Positions 32,765 through 42,873 of a DNA stretch of 64,000 bases are shown here, piece after piece (position 1 is the stretch's first letter; every line of letters starts with the position of its first letter). Location: positions 124,001 to 188,000 of the forward strand of contig JAGKQI010000086.1 of the NCBI GenBank assembly GCA_018806915.1. The letters run 5' to 3'. The DNA is from Phytophthora colocasiae (taxonomy: Eukaryota; Oomycota; Peronosporomycetes; Peronosporales; Peronosporaceae). The position numbers and the translations under genes are program-made. A model generated the notes under the pieces. The model saw only the letters and a program-made list of their open reading frames with translations, ran no database searches and had not been told where the DNA came from.

Positions 32765-33680
32765 AGAGGTGGCGACGTTACTTTTTTTAACGCCAAGTAC
32801 CGTCAAATCTTTCACACCTAGCCTGTGTCCGGAGTTAGTTGGTTAACGAGGGATAACACGCTCCAATACGGACCGCTCATTGGTCTCGACAGCAGCCAAT
32901 CACAAACGTAACCTCATAATAAATGGCAATAGCCACATTTAAGTCTCACTGGAATTCCACAACGAAGTGCTGACACCAGTCGGAGTGAGGCTTTACTTTA
33001 TGTAGCAGGCTACCGTAACCTACAAGTTTGCTACGACGCGTAGACAAAGGTGTTGTTGTGCTTGTCTGCATCGATATTCCCTCCAATTGATCCGGCCAGT
33101 CGCGCAAGCTTCATGGTTGCAGCAGCAAGAATGACGTACAATTGACTCGGGGTGGGGTGTGCATCTTGAGCGAAGAAGCGACCAGCTCCATTCCTCTGGT
33201 TGGGTCGTTCCTAACTGCGACGCAAATTTCGTTTTCCATTGCAAACTGCAAGTTGCCTAGCTCAAATACCGCTGCAAGTAGTTCAAACACTTTTTGCGGT
33301 CGGGATGTTGCTACCAATGGCTCATTGGTCGTTGTGGTATCGCACAAGTGGATGCTGAAGCGCTCGTTCTTCCTCAGGTACTCGTAGTCGTGCGGTGTCT
33401 GCAACTGCAGCTCACGGGCACTCTTCTAGTACTTCTCAAGGCTCAGGTTGCCTTCTAGAGACTTGCATTCACGTTGCCACAGGATGGAGCGAACCTGATC
33501 TAATTGTGATGTTGGACACCACGAAGCACCGCAAACAAATTTGATGTTTTTACAATAAATAGTCAAATAGGTTATGATAAATACAAATATGACCCCGTGT
33601 TATCTTTTTCTAACTTGACTAACTTAACACCGTTAACGTTACTTTCGTGTTATCGAGATAACACTAACGTCGCCACCTCT
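32765..33680 (-). mobile_element. 916-bp TIR element carrying a myosin fragment
   Basis: Perfect 16-bp inverted repeats AGAGGTGGCGACGTTA at both ends are flanked by a 5-bp direct repeat ATTGT (32760-32764 and 33681-33685). No transposase is inside. The interior holds a gene fragment resembling a myosin motor (33024-33411). The 5-bp target is unusual among common DNA-transposon superfamilies, so I leave it unclassified; a Pack-type non-autonomous element is the best description. It disrupts the first exon of the Myb-like gene. Confidence 0.8.
33024..33480 (-). pseudogene. Myosin motor-domain fragment captured in a TIR element
   Basis: The minus strand reads LQTPHDYEYLRKNERFSIH, then KVFELLAAVFELGNLQF, then MELVASSLKM...PAKLARLAG. 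This follows the order of the myosin head (DF.YLnqs...fr.LAAvLhLGNi.F ... aa.LLGv). An upstream in-frame stop (after LSLEKY) and a break near 33111 show it is a pseudogene. No ATP-binding P-loop is included. Confidence 0.6.
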
Positions 33681-34014
33681 ATTGTGCGTGGAGGCGGGAG
33701 TGGAGGCGGGAGACGCTGAGTGGGTTACACGGCGCCGTTGAGAGCGACGAGCGGTGCTAGAAGGAGCGGGAGGGAGAGAGGAAGCAGCAGAGGCAGCTGC
33801 AGCCTTGGCACTGGGCTGGTGCTCGCGCTTGGAGCGCCGCAGCGACGGCTCCGATGGTTCCATTGCGGGGTTACGTTTGCCAATGTAACAAAAAATGTAA
33901 CATTTTGTGGTGCACATAATTCGTACCCAGGGGGGGGTAAAGAATCTGTAGCAGAAAAGTGCTACTTAGCTCACACAACCTAGCTAGCACTCCATCCCTT
34001 ATCAAGTCTCGCAT

Positions 34015-36504
34015 CTAGCCATCAAATTCCACTTCTGCTCTCTCGATGATGCCTTCCAGTGCCGTCTGAAGAGCTTCGTCTTTGCTGTCGTGGATGCCAA
34101 AAAACTTTGCACGCAGTTCCGACGTCGACAAATTCAGCAGAATGACCTCGTGTACATGAGGAAAACTGTACACGTAAGCGTCACTGGGATATACGGCCGA
34201 GTGACCACCACCCTCTTCACCAAAGTTCTTTTTGAGGACGTCCGAATAAGTCGTTGAGCACACAATCAGGACGTTTAGTCGGTCGTCAGACGTGCTGAAC
34301 ATCCTGTTGAATATCTCGATCTCCTTTGTCAACATTTTCTCCGTGAATGATGTGCCTGGCTTATACGTTTTAACTGCAAGACCGACCGTCAACGTAGTGT
34401 TCTTCGTCAACGTAGTGTGTCATCAGGATGGCGTTTGCCGATGCTGACTTCGGAAGAGGTTTCAGATTCAAACGATGATCATTCTCAAGAACATAGTCGA
34501 TCAAAGTCATCAAAGTCGGCCACTTGTCTGGAGACGCTGTCGAGGAGTTAAGTGTTGGATTTGAGCTCCCGTTCTTCGCAATTTTTGGCAATGGTAGGGG
34601 GCAACCTTCATAGAACTGCACCCCAGTGCACCTCCCAAACTCCTGCTGCTCAGTAAAAAAACCGGGAAGTGTATCTTTTGGACATCCGTGTGACTTCATA
34701 TTCTTGTCAAAGAGTTCTTGGAAGCGCTTCAAACAAACCCATTCAAAGACAGCGGGGTAATCAAGCGAAACTTTGCTCTTCGCGACTTTGAGAAGATATT
34801 CCCTCAGTGGGTAGAGGAAAGCCAACCATCATTTGTTGGATAAACGGTGACAAATACAGCGTTGCCTCACCCAAGGTTCCTTCCCACGCAATACCAACGC
34901 CGTTGGCAATGGTGTCGTAGGAGACCTTCTTGCCTCCATCGTCTTCCCAGGTGTCTGTCATGTTGACAGGTACCGAATCCATTGCAGATGACATCATCGT
35001 TTCAAGAGGCTCAGCATAACTCGCTATGCGCTTGGAAAATTCGACCCAGTCAATGCAGTCAGGCATATCAATCTCACTGTAGTTGACTAGATCATCATAG
35101 GAGCGACACTTTTGAAATGCTGCGAGCAACGATCGTGGATGGCCAAGCGTTACGTCGAACAGATTATGGGCAACCTCGGCCACTTGTTCAGCGTTAAGAT
35201 CGAAGTGCTGCTGGATAGTTTTCTTGTCGATTTTGTCAACGAGCGTCTTCTTAATAATGTCCGCAATCGCCTCCCATGGAAAGCGATGAAGGCTGAGGCG
35301 GAAAAATTTGAACCGGCTCGCCTGAATGTCTTCTAGCCCCGGCCCCGGTCTTAAACCCACATAGCTGAGAAATGAAGCGCGGCCAGCAAGGAGGAAAAAC
35401 ACCTTCGGTATCGGCAGCCATTTCATGAGAACCACGCGACAAAATTCCATGAATAGTTCTCGCTGACCGAACTTATCAATATTCTCGTCTTCAAATCCAT
35501 GACCAATCTCGTCCACCACGATGAACAGTGGACCAACTTCTGCAGTCAACTTCTTCAACACCTCTCCAGATGACTGCATCTTTCCCACAGAACTTTCGCT
35601 GAGAGCTTCAGGTCTGCCTTGGAGTTTGTGATCGAAGTAACGGCAAATGAGCCTAACCATTTTCTTGTCCATCTCATTTTCATCGTGCGGGTTATCAGGC
35701 ATGAGGGAACCTGGTTCCAGGGTAATGTGGATCGTGTGGCACCGACATAGCACTGGCATAAACCCTTCTGGGTTTGCAAGCTTTTCTGGATTTGCGTCCA
35801 CTTTAGCTTGCCATATTTCGCGGCATTTCCGAATGTAATTTTGACCAAACGTGGACTTCCCGAGGCCAAAGACGTTGTCAATGAGAGGGATTTCCCAGTC
35901 GGCACCCCCTCCTTTCAGTGCACGATTGAACTTCTTCTTGTTGATGGAGGTAAGCTGCTCCGTCGCGAGACCACGGTTCACAAAGAACATATCATCATCG
36001 TCGAGAAAACACGTTTGCTCCTTTTCCACCCACTTCCATTTAGGTGTGTCAGCTCTTTGCTTCTTTGTCAAACTCTGCAAGTCCTCTTGATCCATCTCCA
36101 GCATTCTTCTTCTCACTCCTAGCGAAGACGTTTGCACCTTCACCAGTACGTTCGCAGGACCATCTCCTGTCACAGCTTTCTTCCTTTCGTCATCGGTTCG
36201 TTTCAGTTGCGACGCTGATAGTCCAGTATCCGCAAGAGCAGCCCCTGCATAAAGTAGCATGAATCCATCCGTATCCATCCCCCCGTTCCGAACCTGCTTC
36301 TCCGTGAGTAGCCATACTTTATCGTCCTTGTTCTTTCTTCGTGAGAAAGAGCTCCAGGCTACCAGCATCGACACCCCTCAAGTCGTTCTCATGCGTTTCC
36401 TTAATTTTCTCCTTCAATTTCCCAACCAAATCGCCTTCGTTGAGCTCGATGAAGAAAGCGCTTCCTTTGTCCCCCACAAACGCGCAGGCTATTCGCACAC
36501 CCAT
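34015..36504 (-). pseudogene. Crinkler (CRN) effector-family gene, copy 1, frameshifted
   Basis: The N-terminus (IACAFVGDKGSAFFIELNEG...SLELFLTKK) is a ubiquitin-like CRN header with an LFLAK-type motif. The body includes a P-loop-like IPLIDNVFGLGKSTFGQN, FIVVDEIGHGFED (Walker-B-like) and KVFFLLAGRASF, so the effector domain resembles a STAND/AAA-type NTPase as in many CRNs. The tail (VGLAVKTYKPGTSFTEKM ... FNRMFST) resembles a nuclease-like or lid domain. Compared with copy 2 it has a 1-nt insertion after LFLTKK (near 36346), a 1-nt insertion near 34830 and a 10-nt deletion near 34400. No signal peptide is visible, as is usual for CRNs. It is probably non-functional. Confidence 0.85.
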
Positions 36505-36513
36505 TCTCGGTAG

Positions 36514-36590
36514 AAGGGGTCAAATTTGTCGTGAGTGTTAGTTTAATGATAACAGAGACTATCTATCACTCACGACAAATTTGACCCCTT
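36514..36590. repeat. 77-bp foldback (palindromic) element
   Basis: Two perfect 24-bp inverted arms (36514-36537 and 36567-36590, core AAATTTGTCGTGAGTG) enclose a 29-bp loop. It sits between the 5' end of CRN copy 1 and the start of the inverted duplicate. It may be a minimal MITE; no transposase or clear target duplication is seen. Confidence 0.85.
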
Positions 36591-36606
36591 TCGTACTCCA
36601 TCAGGG

Positions 36607-37033
36607 AACAGAAAATGACAAGGCAGCAGTAGAACAGGAGAAGAAACACGAGGACGAGGAGGTTTCAGATGCACAGAGGAGGAGGTGTCAGTGTGACTGT
36701 GTCCGTCGTGCGAGGTTTACCTTGACTGCGGCTGATGTCCAGCGTCGATTTGGAGAGGCACCTGCGGATGTTCGGCGCCAGTGCCAGACACTTGCAGCTC
36801 ACGACATTGAGCGATTCAACCGGGAGGTGGTGCGCGGACGTATCTGGCAGAAGGCAATGGGTGGCAACAACGCGAAGCCTCTAGCTCCGACTCCATCGAA
36901 ACCTGTAGCAGTTGCAACGACAGCTCAGAAACCTGTTGTCGCCAAGAGTTCGGGTCCTACTGCCGCTTTGCTGGCCCACACGGCTGCTGTTACTGCTACT
37001 GCAGCGAAGGTGGTAAAGCCTGACGCAAAGTGA
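36607..37033 (+). pseudogene. Inverted duplicate of the Myb/SANT-like gene 3' end
   Basis: This matches the minus strand of about 32110-31331: ENDKAA(V)EQEKKHEDE...VSDAQ, then a jump to RFTLTAADVQRRFGEAPADV and the same C-terminus KVVKPDAK. About 0.35 kb of the source, including the Pro-rich region, is missing. There is no start context, so it is a truncated copy. Confidence 0.85.
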
Positions 37034-37149
37034 AGGTACCGTTGTGATGTGCAAGAGGGATAATGCTCACGATGCACTCCTAAACAAAGGTTGGTATATT
37101 CAGTATGTTTGAATCTGTTAGGACTCAGCCGCTATCTTACATGGAATTG

Positions 37150-37804
37150 GACGGCTGTTCTCACATGGAGTGCATCTTCACCTTAAAGAGGAAGGCAGCA
37201 ACAAGGAAGCCCAAGAAGCTCATGGCTCCCCCAAGAAACACCGGCAGCTTGTAGCCCAGTGATGTTTGCACCAGAGCCGAGCCGATGGCATAGTTGAGCA
37301 ATTGTCCGAAGCAATTGTCCGAAGCAATTGGCCGAGTTGAGCACGCCCACGTACATGCCGATGTCTACGTCACTCCGACCACCGAAGACGTGGATGATAG
37401 TGGGCACCATGAGTGCGAAGGCGGCGCCCTGGGCCACCGACAGAATAGCCACCACGAAAAGGTCAAAGCCCAAGCTGGAGCAGAAGGCCATGGCCATGAG
37501 CAGCGCCTGGGCCAGCATCGAGCAAGCCAGAACCCAGCGAGCTCCGAACTGACGCACTAGGAACGGCAGCATCCAAGAGAAGACGTAGCCCACAATGTTG
37601 AAGAGCAGGTCGCCGAGTCCACTGGCCTTGCTCACTCCTTTGTTGTACGCGATCTGTTCGGTTGAGCAGGGGTTGCACGAGTCGGCGTTGGCTGCACTAC
37701 CGCCGTACACTTCCAGACCGAAGAACTGCCCCTTGTTGCCGTTGTAGGCCGAGTACCCGTACAGCACGAAGAACATGGTGGCGGCGTATACTGTGAGCAT
37801 GGAC
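37150..37804 (-). pseudogene. Truncated transporter duplicate
   Basis: About 200 codons identical or nearly identical to the C-terminal part of the GPH/SUT-like transporter, from the SMLTVYA segment to the end. A tandem copy of GCAATTGTCCGAA shifts the frame near the last helices. A short additional piece (TIFKGVQTLPSMLT) is found beyond the inserted retroposon at about 39073-39122. It cannot encode a transporter. Confidence 0.85.
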
Positions 37805-39072
37805 TTATTTTTATTTTTAGCGGTCAACGCCGAAAGCGCTCAGGGCGAGCTCTGCATCAGCCCCGCATACCGGGCGTGTACCCGGCGGCTCCGGCTGCCG
37901 TCCTCGCGATCTAAACTTTGACTATATAAGCTTCCTAGTGTTTCCATGCAGTAGATCACAGTCCGGCTATCTGGTTATGCATTTGGTAGATCTGCTCAGC
38001 AGGTCCACATGGTCGGAGTCTCTGGATCTCCTTCCTGTCTCTTCAGTTCCTCATCTTGCCGGGTAGCTACAGCACGATGCGGTCCATTCAGATCCAGTAG
38101 CTGGATCCTCAGTTACTGACTAATCCGTAGATTTCGTCATCCAATGTGCAGGATAGTCCTCAGCGTACTCCCAGGCTCATCACTTTCGCTCCTTCACTAT
38201 TTTCCACAAACGTTGCAGCACTTTTCTTTCTCGTTCCTTGATCGGCAGGGGTCTGTCGTTGTCTTGGGCACGTGCTCATCTCTTCCTTCGATTCCATCTT
38301 GAGGTGTTAAAATTAGTCTTTCATTGTCGACACGTCACCTTGGGGCTACGGGCTTCTTGTCGTGTTCTTGTCCGTGCGTTGATGTGTCTTGTCTTCTCCT
38401 ATCGCCTAGACAGTCGAGTATTGTAGCGGGAAGACTGTCTGTCGGGTACCTTGCACGCATCTTTCACCTTCGGCTGGGTCGGAGTCCGTGACGTTTGTTA
38501 TCTTCTTCACGTCGGTAGATGGTCGGGGTAAATTCCATATGCCGGGTTCTCATACACGTGTGTGCCATCGCAATTTGGTTTTGTAGTGGGGTCTAGGTAG
38601 CGAGCGCTGCGGCGGTCCGCTCGGGCTTCCTATGTTTGTTACTTCTGTCAAAGTTCATGTTGTTCATGTCACGTGCCTGTGCACGACAGTGACGGCACTT
38701 CCGGAAAGACTGTTTGCTTCCCGATGATCCACCTTGTGGTAGGTGCTCTCTTCATCGTCTTCTCATCTTCACCTTCTTCTCATATTTGTACCTACAATCC
38801 GGTACACTTGTCGCCCGTTGGGAACCGTCGCTAAGCCTTCTTGGTCGAATCATGCTGTTAGCTTCGCGCTGTCACTGCATCAGGCTCGTTCTGTGTTCCT
38901 GATGTGCTGCACGGGTCGGCCTTGTATAATGTTGCTGTACTGGTGCTTGTTTTCTTGCTGCGACTAATGCTGCACGACACCCGCGTAGCTACGCGGGTGG
39001 CCGAGGGGCCCGCCAAGTTCCCCCCCTCGGACTTTTGGTTTCACTTGGGCACCTGCGGGTATTTTGGGGAAT
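37805..39072 (-). mobile_element. A-tailed retroposon (5'-truncated LINE or SINE-like), 14-bp target duplication
   Basis: The insert splits the transporter duplicate. It is flanked by CTGTGAGCATGGAC on both sides (37791-37804 and 39073-39086), and the undisturbed source at 30581-30600 has this sequence once. On the minus strand the element ends in TAAAAATAAAAATAA, an A-rich tail as left by target-primed reverse transcription. No RT frame is visible in 1,268 bp. A perfect 20-bp palindrome (38979-38998) lies near the 5' end. Confidence 0.75.
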
Positions 39073-39122
39073 CTGTGAGCATGGACGGGAGAGTCTGGAC
39101 GCCTTTGAAGATGGTCCCGAGG

Positions 39123-39369
39123 CTGACAGATTCGACGCTGGATGCGTCGGTTGTGGCTCTTTGAAGACGCTGAGACCTTCCTGACTTGCCAAACGTTTTC
39201 CGAGCTTCTTGTCGCCGTATCAAGCTGTCGTAACACCACAGTCCAGAAGGGGGTAACGAATCTGTAAAATACCAATGCACAAGAGATGAAATGAAACCCG
39301 TCCACTTCAAATGTAATTCGTGCCACTTAGCTCACACACTAGCACTCCATCTCTTATCAAGTCTCGCAT
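39123..39369. other. Intergenic between inverted duplicate and CRN copy 2
   Basis: About 250 bp. The right part (from about 39250) is homologous to the 3' flank of CRN copy 1 (about 33935-34014), so the CRN duplication includes the 3' flank. Confidence 0.6.
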
Positions 39370-40002
39370 CTAGCCATCAAATTCCACTTCTGCTTTCTCG
39401 ATGATGCCTTCCAGTGCTGTCTGAAGAGCTTCGTCTGTGCTGTCGTGGATGCCAAAAAACTTTGCACGCAGTTCCGACGTCGACAAATTCAGCAGAATGA
39501 CCTCGTGTACATGAGGAAAACTGTACACGTAAGCGTCACTGGGATAGACGGCCGAGTGACCACCACCCTCTTCACCAAAGTTCTTTTTGAGGACGCCCGA
39601 ATAATTCGTTGAGCACACAATCAGGACGTTTAGTCGGCCGTCAGAGGTGCTGAACATCCTGTTGAATATCTCGATCTCCTTTGTCAACATCTTCTCCGTG
39701 AATGATGTGACTGGCTTATAATTTTTAACTGCAAGGCCGACCGTCAACGTAGTGTTCTTCGTCAACGTAGTGTTCTTGATTTGTGTCATCAGGATGGCGT
39801 CTGCCGATGCTGACTTCGGAAGAGGTTTCAGATTCAAACGGTGGTCATTTTCAAGAACATAGTCGATCAAAGTCATCAAAGTCGGCCACTTGTCTGGAGA
39901 CGCTGTCGATGAGTTAAGTGTTGGATTTGAGCTCCCGTTCTTCGCAATTTTTGGCAATGGTAGGGGGCAACCTTCAGAGAACTGCACTCCACTGCACCTC
40001 CC

Positions 40003-40207
40003 GTTGGACAGATCACAAGAGATGAGATACAAGAGGTGGCAAGGGAGAAGGTCAGTAGTATTCTCGAGAAAGCTCCAAGGCCTTTCTTTCAAATGGCAGC
40101 GCCCAAACGCACGGACATAACGTCATGGATTGCAGAAAGCTGGACAATTGTAAGTGGCTTTTCGAAATTCGGCTTGCTTGGTGACGTACGCCCTCCAATT
40201 GACGATT
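40003..40207 (+). mobile_element. 205-bp insert in CRN copy 2, possible DDE-transposase remnant
   Basis: Absent from CRN copy 1, which reads straight through at this point. On the plus strand one frame is open and ends PKRTDITSWIAESWTIVSGF...PPIDD, which resembles the C-terminal end of pogo/Tc1-type DDE transposases. No target duplication is resolved. The minus strand is also open, which gives a false continuation of the CRN. Confidence 0.5.
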
Positions 40208-41074
40208 AAACTCCTGCTGCTCAGTAAAAAAACCGGGAAGTGTATCTTTTGGACATCCGTGTGACTTCATGTTCTGCTTGTCAAAGAGTTCTTGGAAGCG
40301 CTTCAAACAAACCCATTCAAAGACAGCGGGGTAATCAAGCGAAACTTTGCTCTTCGCGACTTTGAGAAGATATTCCCTCAGTGGGTAGAAGAAAGCCAAA
40401 ATCATTTGTTGGATAAACGGTGGCAAATACAGCGTTGCCTCACCCAAGGTTCCTTCCCACGCAATACCAACGCCGTTGGCAATGGTGTCGTAGGAGATCT
40501 CCTTGCCTCCAACGTCTTTCCAGGTGTCTGTCATGTTGACAGGTACCGAATCGATCACAGATGACATCATCGTCCCAAGGGGCTCAGCATAACTCGCTAT
40601 GCGCTTGGAAAATTCGACCCAGTCAATGCAGTCAGGCATATCAGTCTCACTGTAATGGACCAGATCATCATAAGAGCGACACTTTTTAAACGCTGCGAGC
40701 AACGATCGTGGATGGCCGAGCGTTACGTCGAACAGATTATGGGCAACCTCGGCCACTTGTTCAGCGTTAACCCCTTAAACCCGAGAACCTGGACCGTACA
40801 CGTTACCATTATTTTCTTAACGTGTACGGTCCACGATAAGAATCACTATTCTTGATTTTTGTATGTATCTGTACAATTTTCAAGTAACTGAGGGGTAGGT
40901 AATGAATCCTTGAAATGAACACTAGAAAGACCATGATTCCATGAGAAAGTGCACATCAAATCAAACTCCCACACTGCATATGCTATACGACAATGAAGTA
41001 ACTGGTCACCACTTATTTTGCGTTTAGTTTCAGAGTAGACGTTGACGGCTAACATCTCCGTCTAGCAGCGAGAA

Positions 41075-41284
41075 ATGGCTTTCCAAGCGCGGTGGAGAGA
41101 ACTGAAGAAGGCTGGGTGGCACAGCAAGAAGCCTATTGGCCTTTCGGTCGACTTCGCGTACCTGAAACCTGGGAAGACTAAGAAAGACAAGCGCGGGGTA
41201 GACTTTTTTATTGGGGAGGAGGAGCTAATGCGGTTTCTCGACAAGACTGATCTCGGTAGGACGTGCGTGGTTCCCAGTAACTAA
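41075..41284 (+). pseudogene. piggyBac transposase N-terminal fragment
   Basis: A 69-codon frame (MAFQARWRELKKAGWHSKKP...) inside the piggyBac element, rich in Lys and aromatic residues. No family motif is certain; its position at the 5' side of the transposase remnant suggests it is the N-terminal exon. It could be an accessory frame. Confidence 0.4.
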
Positions 41285-41955
41285 ATTCCAGTCTAATCAC
41301 GTACTTGTTGTGTGGGTATGTTTAGCGGAGGCTCGGGCGAAGACTGCAAGGGTTGAGGGACCGGCTAGTGCTGGGCGGCGTCAAGGTAATGGGCTGGTAT
41401 TTGCATTCACATGATTTACGCTAAATCTAACTGTGTATGGCTGTTCAGCAGTAACCAACGACAAAGCACCAAAACCGACGCTCCCGTCACGTCTCCGCGA
41501 AGACGTTGTGGATTCAAATCCAGGTATGACCAATGAGATGTATATACACGTTTATTTACTCGGTAATCGTGTATGTCATGTATGTATCATAGATGTTCTA
41601 TCCAACAACCTAGTCCTGGCGTTATCAACACCGGAGGTGACAAACACGCAGGATGATGTCCGTCGCTGTGAATCTCATGGCACTTCCTACACCGACGAAA
41701 ACAGCGGTTTCGACAGCGAGAGTATCACCATCCGTACGAACCTGTACATACAACATAAGACCATTCTCTAACGTGTATTCACGTTCGTTATCCAGGTGAT
41801 TCTGAGTTACAGCGCAACTTGAGCCAAGAATTTCTGGAAGCTGATAACCTATCTGAAGATCGCTCGCCAGTACACAATCCGGATTGTGAAGAGCTTCAAC
41901 ACTGGCCGAAGAAACTAAGGAAGATACATCACCTAACGGAACAGGTTGGTCAAAG

Positions 41956-42873
41956 GTGTACATACAAGTTACCACATTTACGCTAACGTGTATATACCGA
42001 TATGGTTTTCTTTTAGCACCTTCCCGTGCTCATGCGGTGCATTTCACTCGTGCTACATATGTATCCCTAGACTCAGACGGAGATAACGACGAGGGAACTG
42101 GGTGGAATTCTGATGAGGTGACAGGGGAAGGCGAGTTCTTGTTTGAGCTAGATGACGATGGTCCTTCACTCCAACTCGCAATAAAGTACAAGAAATATTA
42201 CAAGAGTTTATTCCTTGGGCTCATTGACCTTGCAGTGATCAATGCCTACATCATCTTCAACGGACGACGAGCTGCAGATGGGTTGAGCAAGCTTCCCCAC
42301 GTAAAGTTCCTGAAGCAGCTTCATTTGGAGTTATACCAGCTTCAGGAGGATGGCTGGGATGGTCTTCGCCAGAGTGATGAAGCAACAGCAACGCCGTCGA
42401 AATCCCGAACTGCGCCTGTGTATAGCGGACATACGGTCATTCTCAATGATGAGTGGAGGCCAGGCAACAATCAGAGCGGGCGCAAGAGGCGTACACGTGC
42501 ATGTAAGGTCTGTTCGCTATTGAAAGGCACTGATAGTGCTCGGGTAGGGGACTCCTCCATCTATTGCAGTGACTGCAAATTGCCAACGTCATCGAAGAAG
42601 CCCAAAGCATGGCGCGTGTTCCTGTGTGACAAGGTTCGCCACCGCCACAATGGTGCTCTCATGTCCTGCTTTGAAATTTGGCATAAGGCTTGGCGTAATG
42701 GCACCATTCTACCGAAGAAAGCTCGCAAGAGACACATTCGCGCACGCGTTCCAGCAGCGGAGACCCTGCGCGAGGAATTGAGTGAAGGAGAAGCTAAGTT
42801 GGAAGACAACGTGTCAACAGATGAGGCCTCACCGCAGGCAAAACGTCCACGGCCGTCTGAGACGCAAGTGTAG
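41956..42873 (+). pseudogene. piggyBac transposase C-terminal fragment with zinc finger
   Basis: 305 codons. KYYKSLFLGLIDLAVINAYIIF is the conserved C-terminal helix of the DDE_Tnp_1_7 (piggyBac) catalytic domain. A Cys-rich finger follows (RACKVCSLLKG ... YCSDCKLP) with a downstream Cys/His region (VFLCDKVRHRH) and a basic tail. The three catalytic Asp residues are not present, so the element depends on a helper. Confidence 0.7.

Larger units (their letters stand above)
31331..33863 (-). pseudogene. Myb/SANT-like protein gene, exon 1 split by a TIR element
   Basis: The ATG at 33863 opens a basic, Ala/Ser-rich N-terminus (LRRSKREHQPSAK) that is interrupted at 33681 by a 916-bp element (32765-33680). 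Host coding sequence resumes at 32764 and, with one target copy removed, continues in the same frame. A 67-bp intron (32464-32398, donor GTGGGT) follows, and exon 2 runs 32397-31331. Across the splice lies a Myb/SANT-like pattern (YSSHECALLCEV...FIKWEPVAKKM...LTPHECQLLWKFLAYGEIP). Then come an acidic region, a Pro-rich region and a conserved stretch (FTLTAADVQRRFGEAPADV). A chromatin or transcription role is inference. In this allele the protein would end inside the element unless transcription starts downstream. Confidence 0.75.
36607..39122. repeat. Inverted segmental duplication of 30553-32110
   Basis: Sequence of the Myb-like 3' end, the 120-bp intergenic region and the last 40% of the transporter recurs here in reverse order. 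Identity is high but includes an internal deletion, a 13-bp tandem duplication (37308-37333 area) and a 1.27-kb retroposon insertion (37805-39072). Homology resumes at 39073 and ends about 39122. Confidence 0.85.

Noticed and set aside
38970..39010. Helitron 3' hairpin in the retroposon
   Set aside because: There is a perfect palindrome, but no CTRR end follows at the right distance on either strand, and the flanks show a 14-bp target duplication, which Helitrons do not make.
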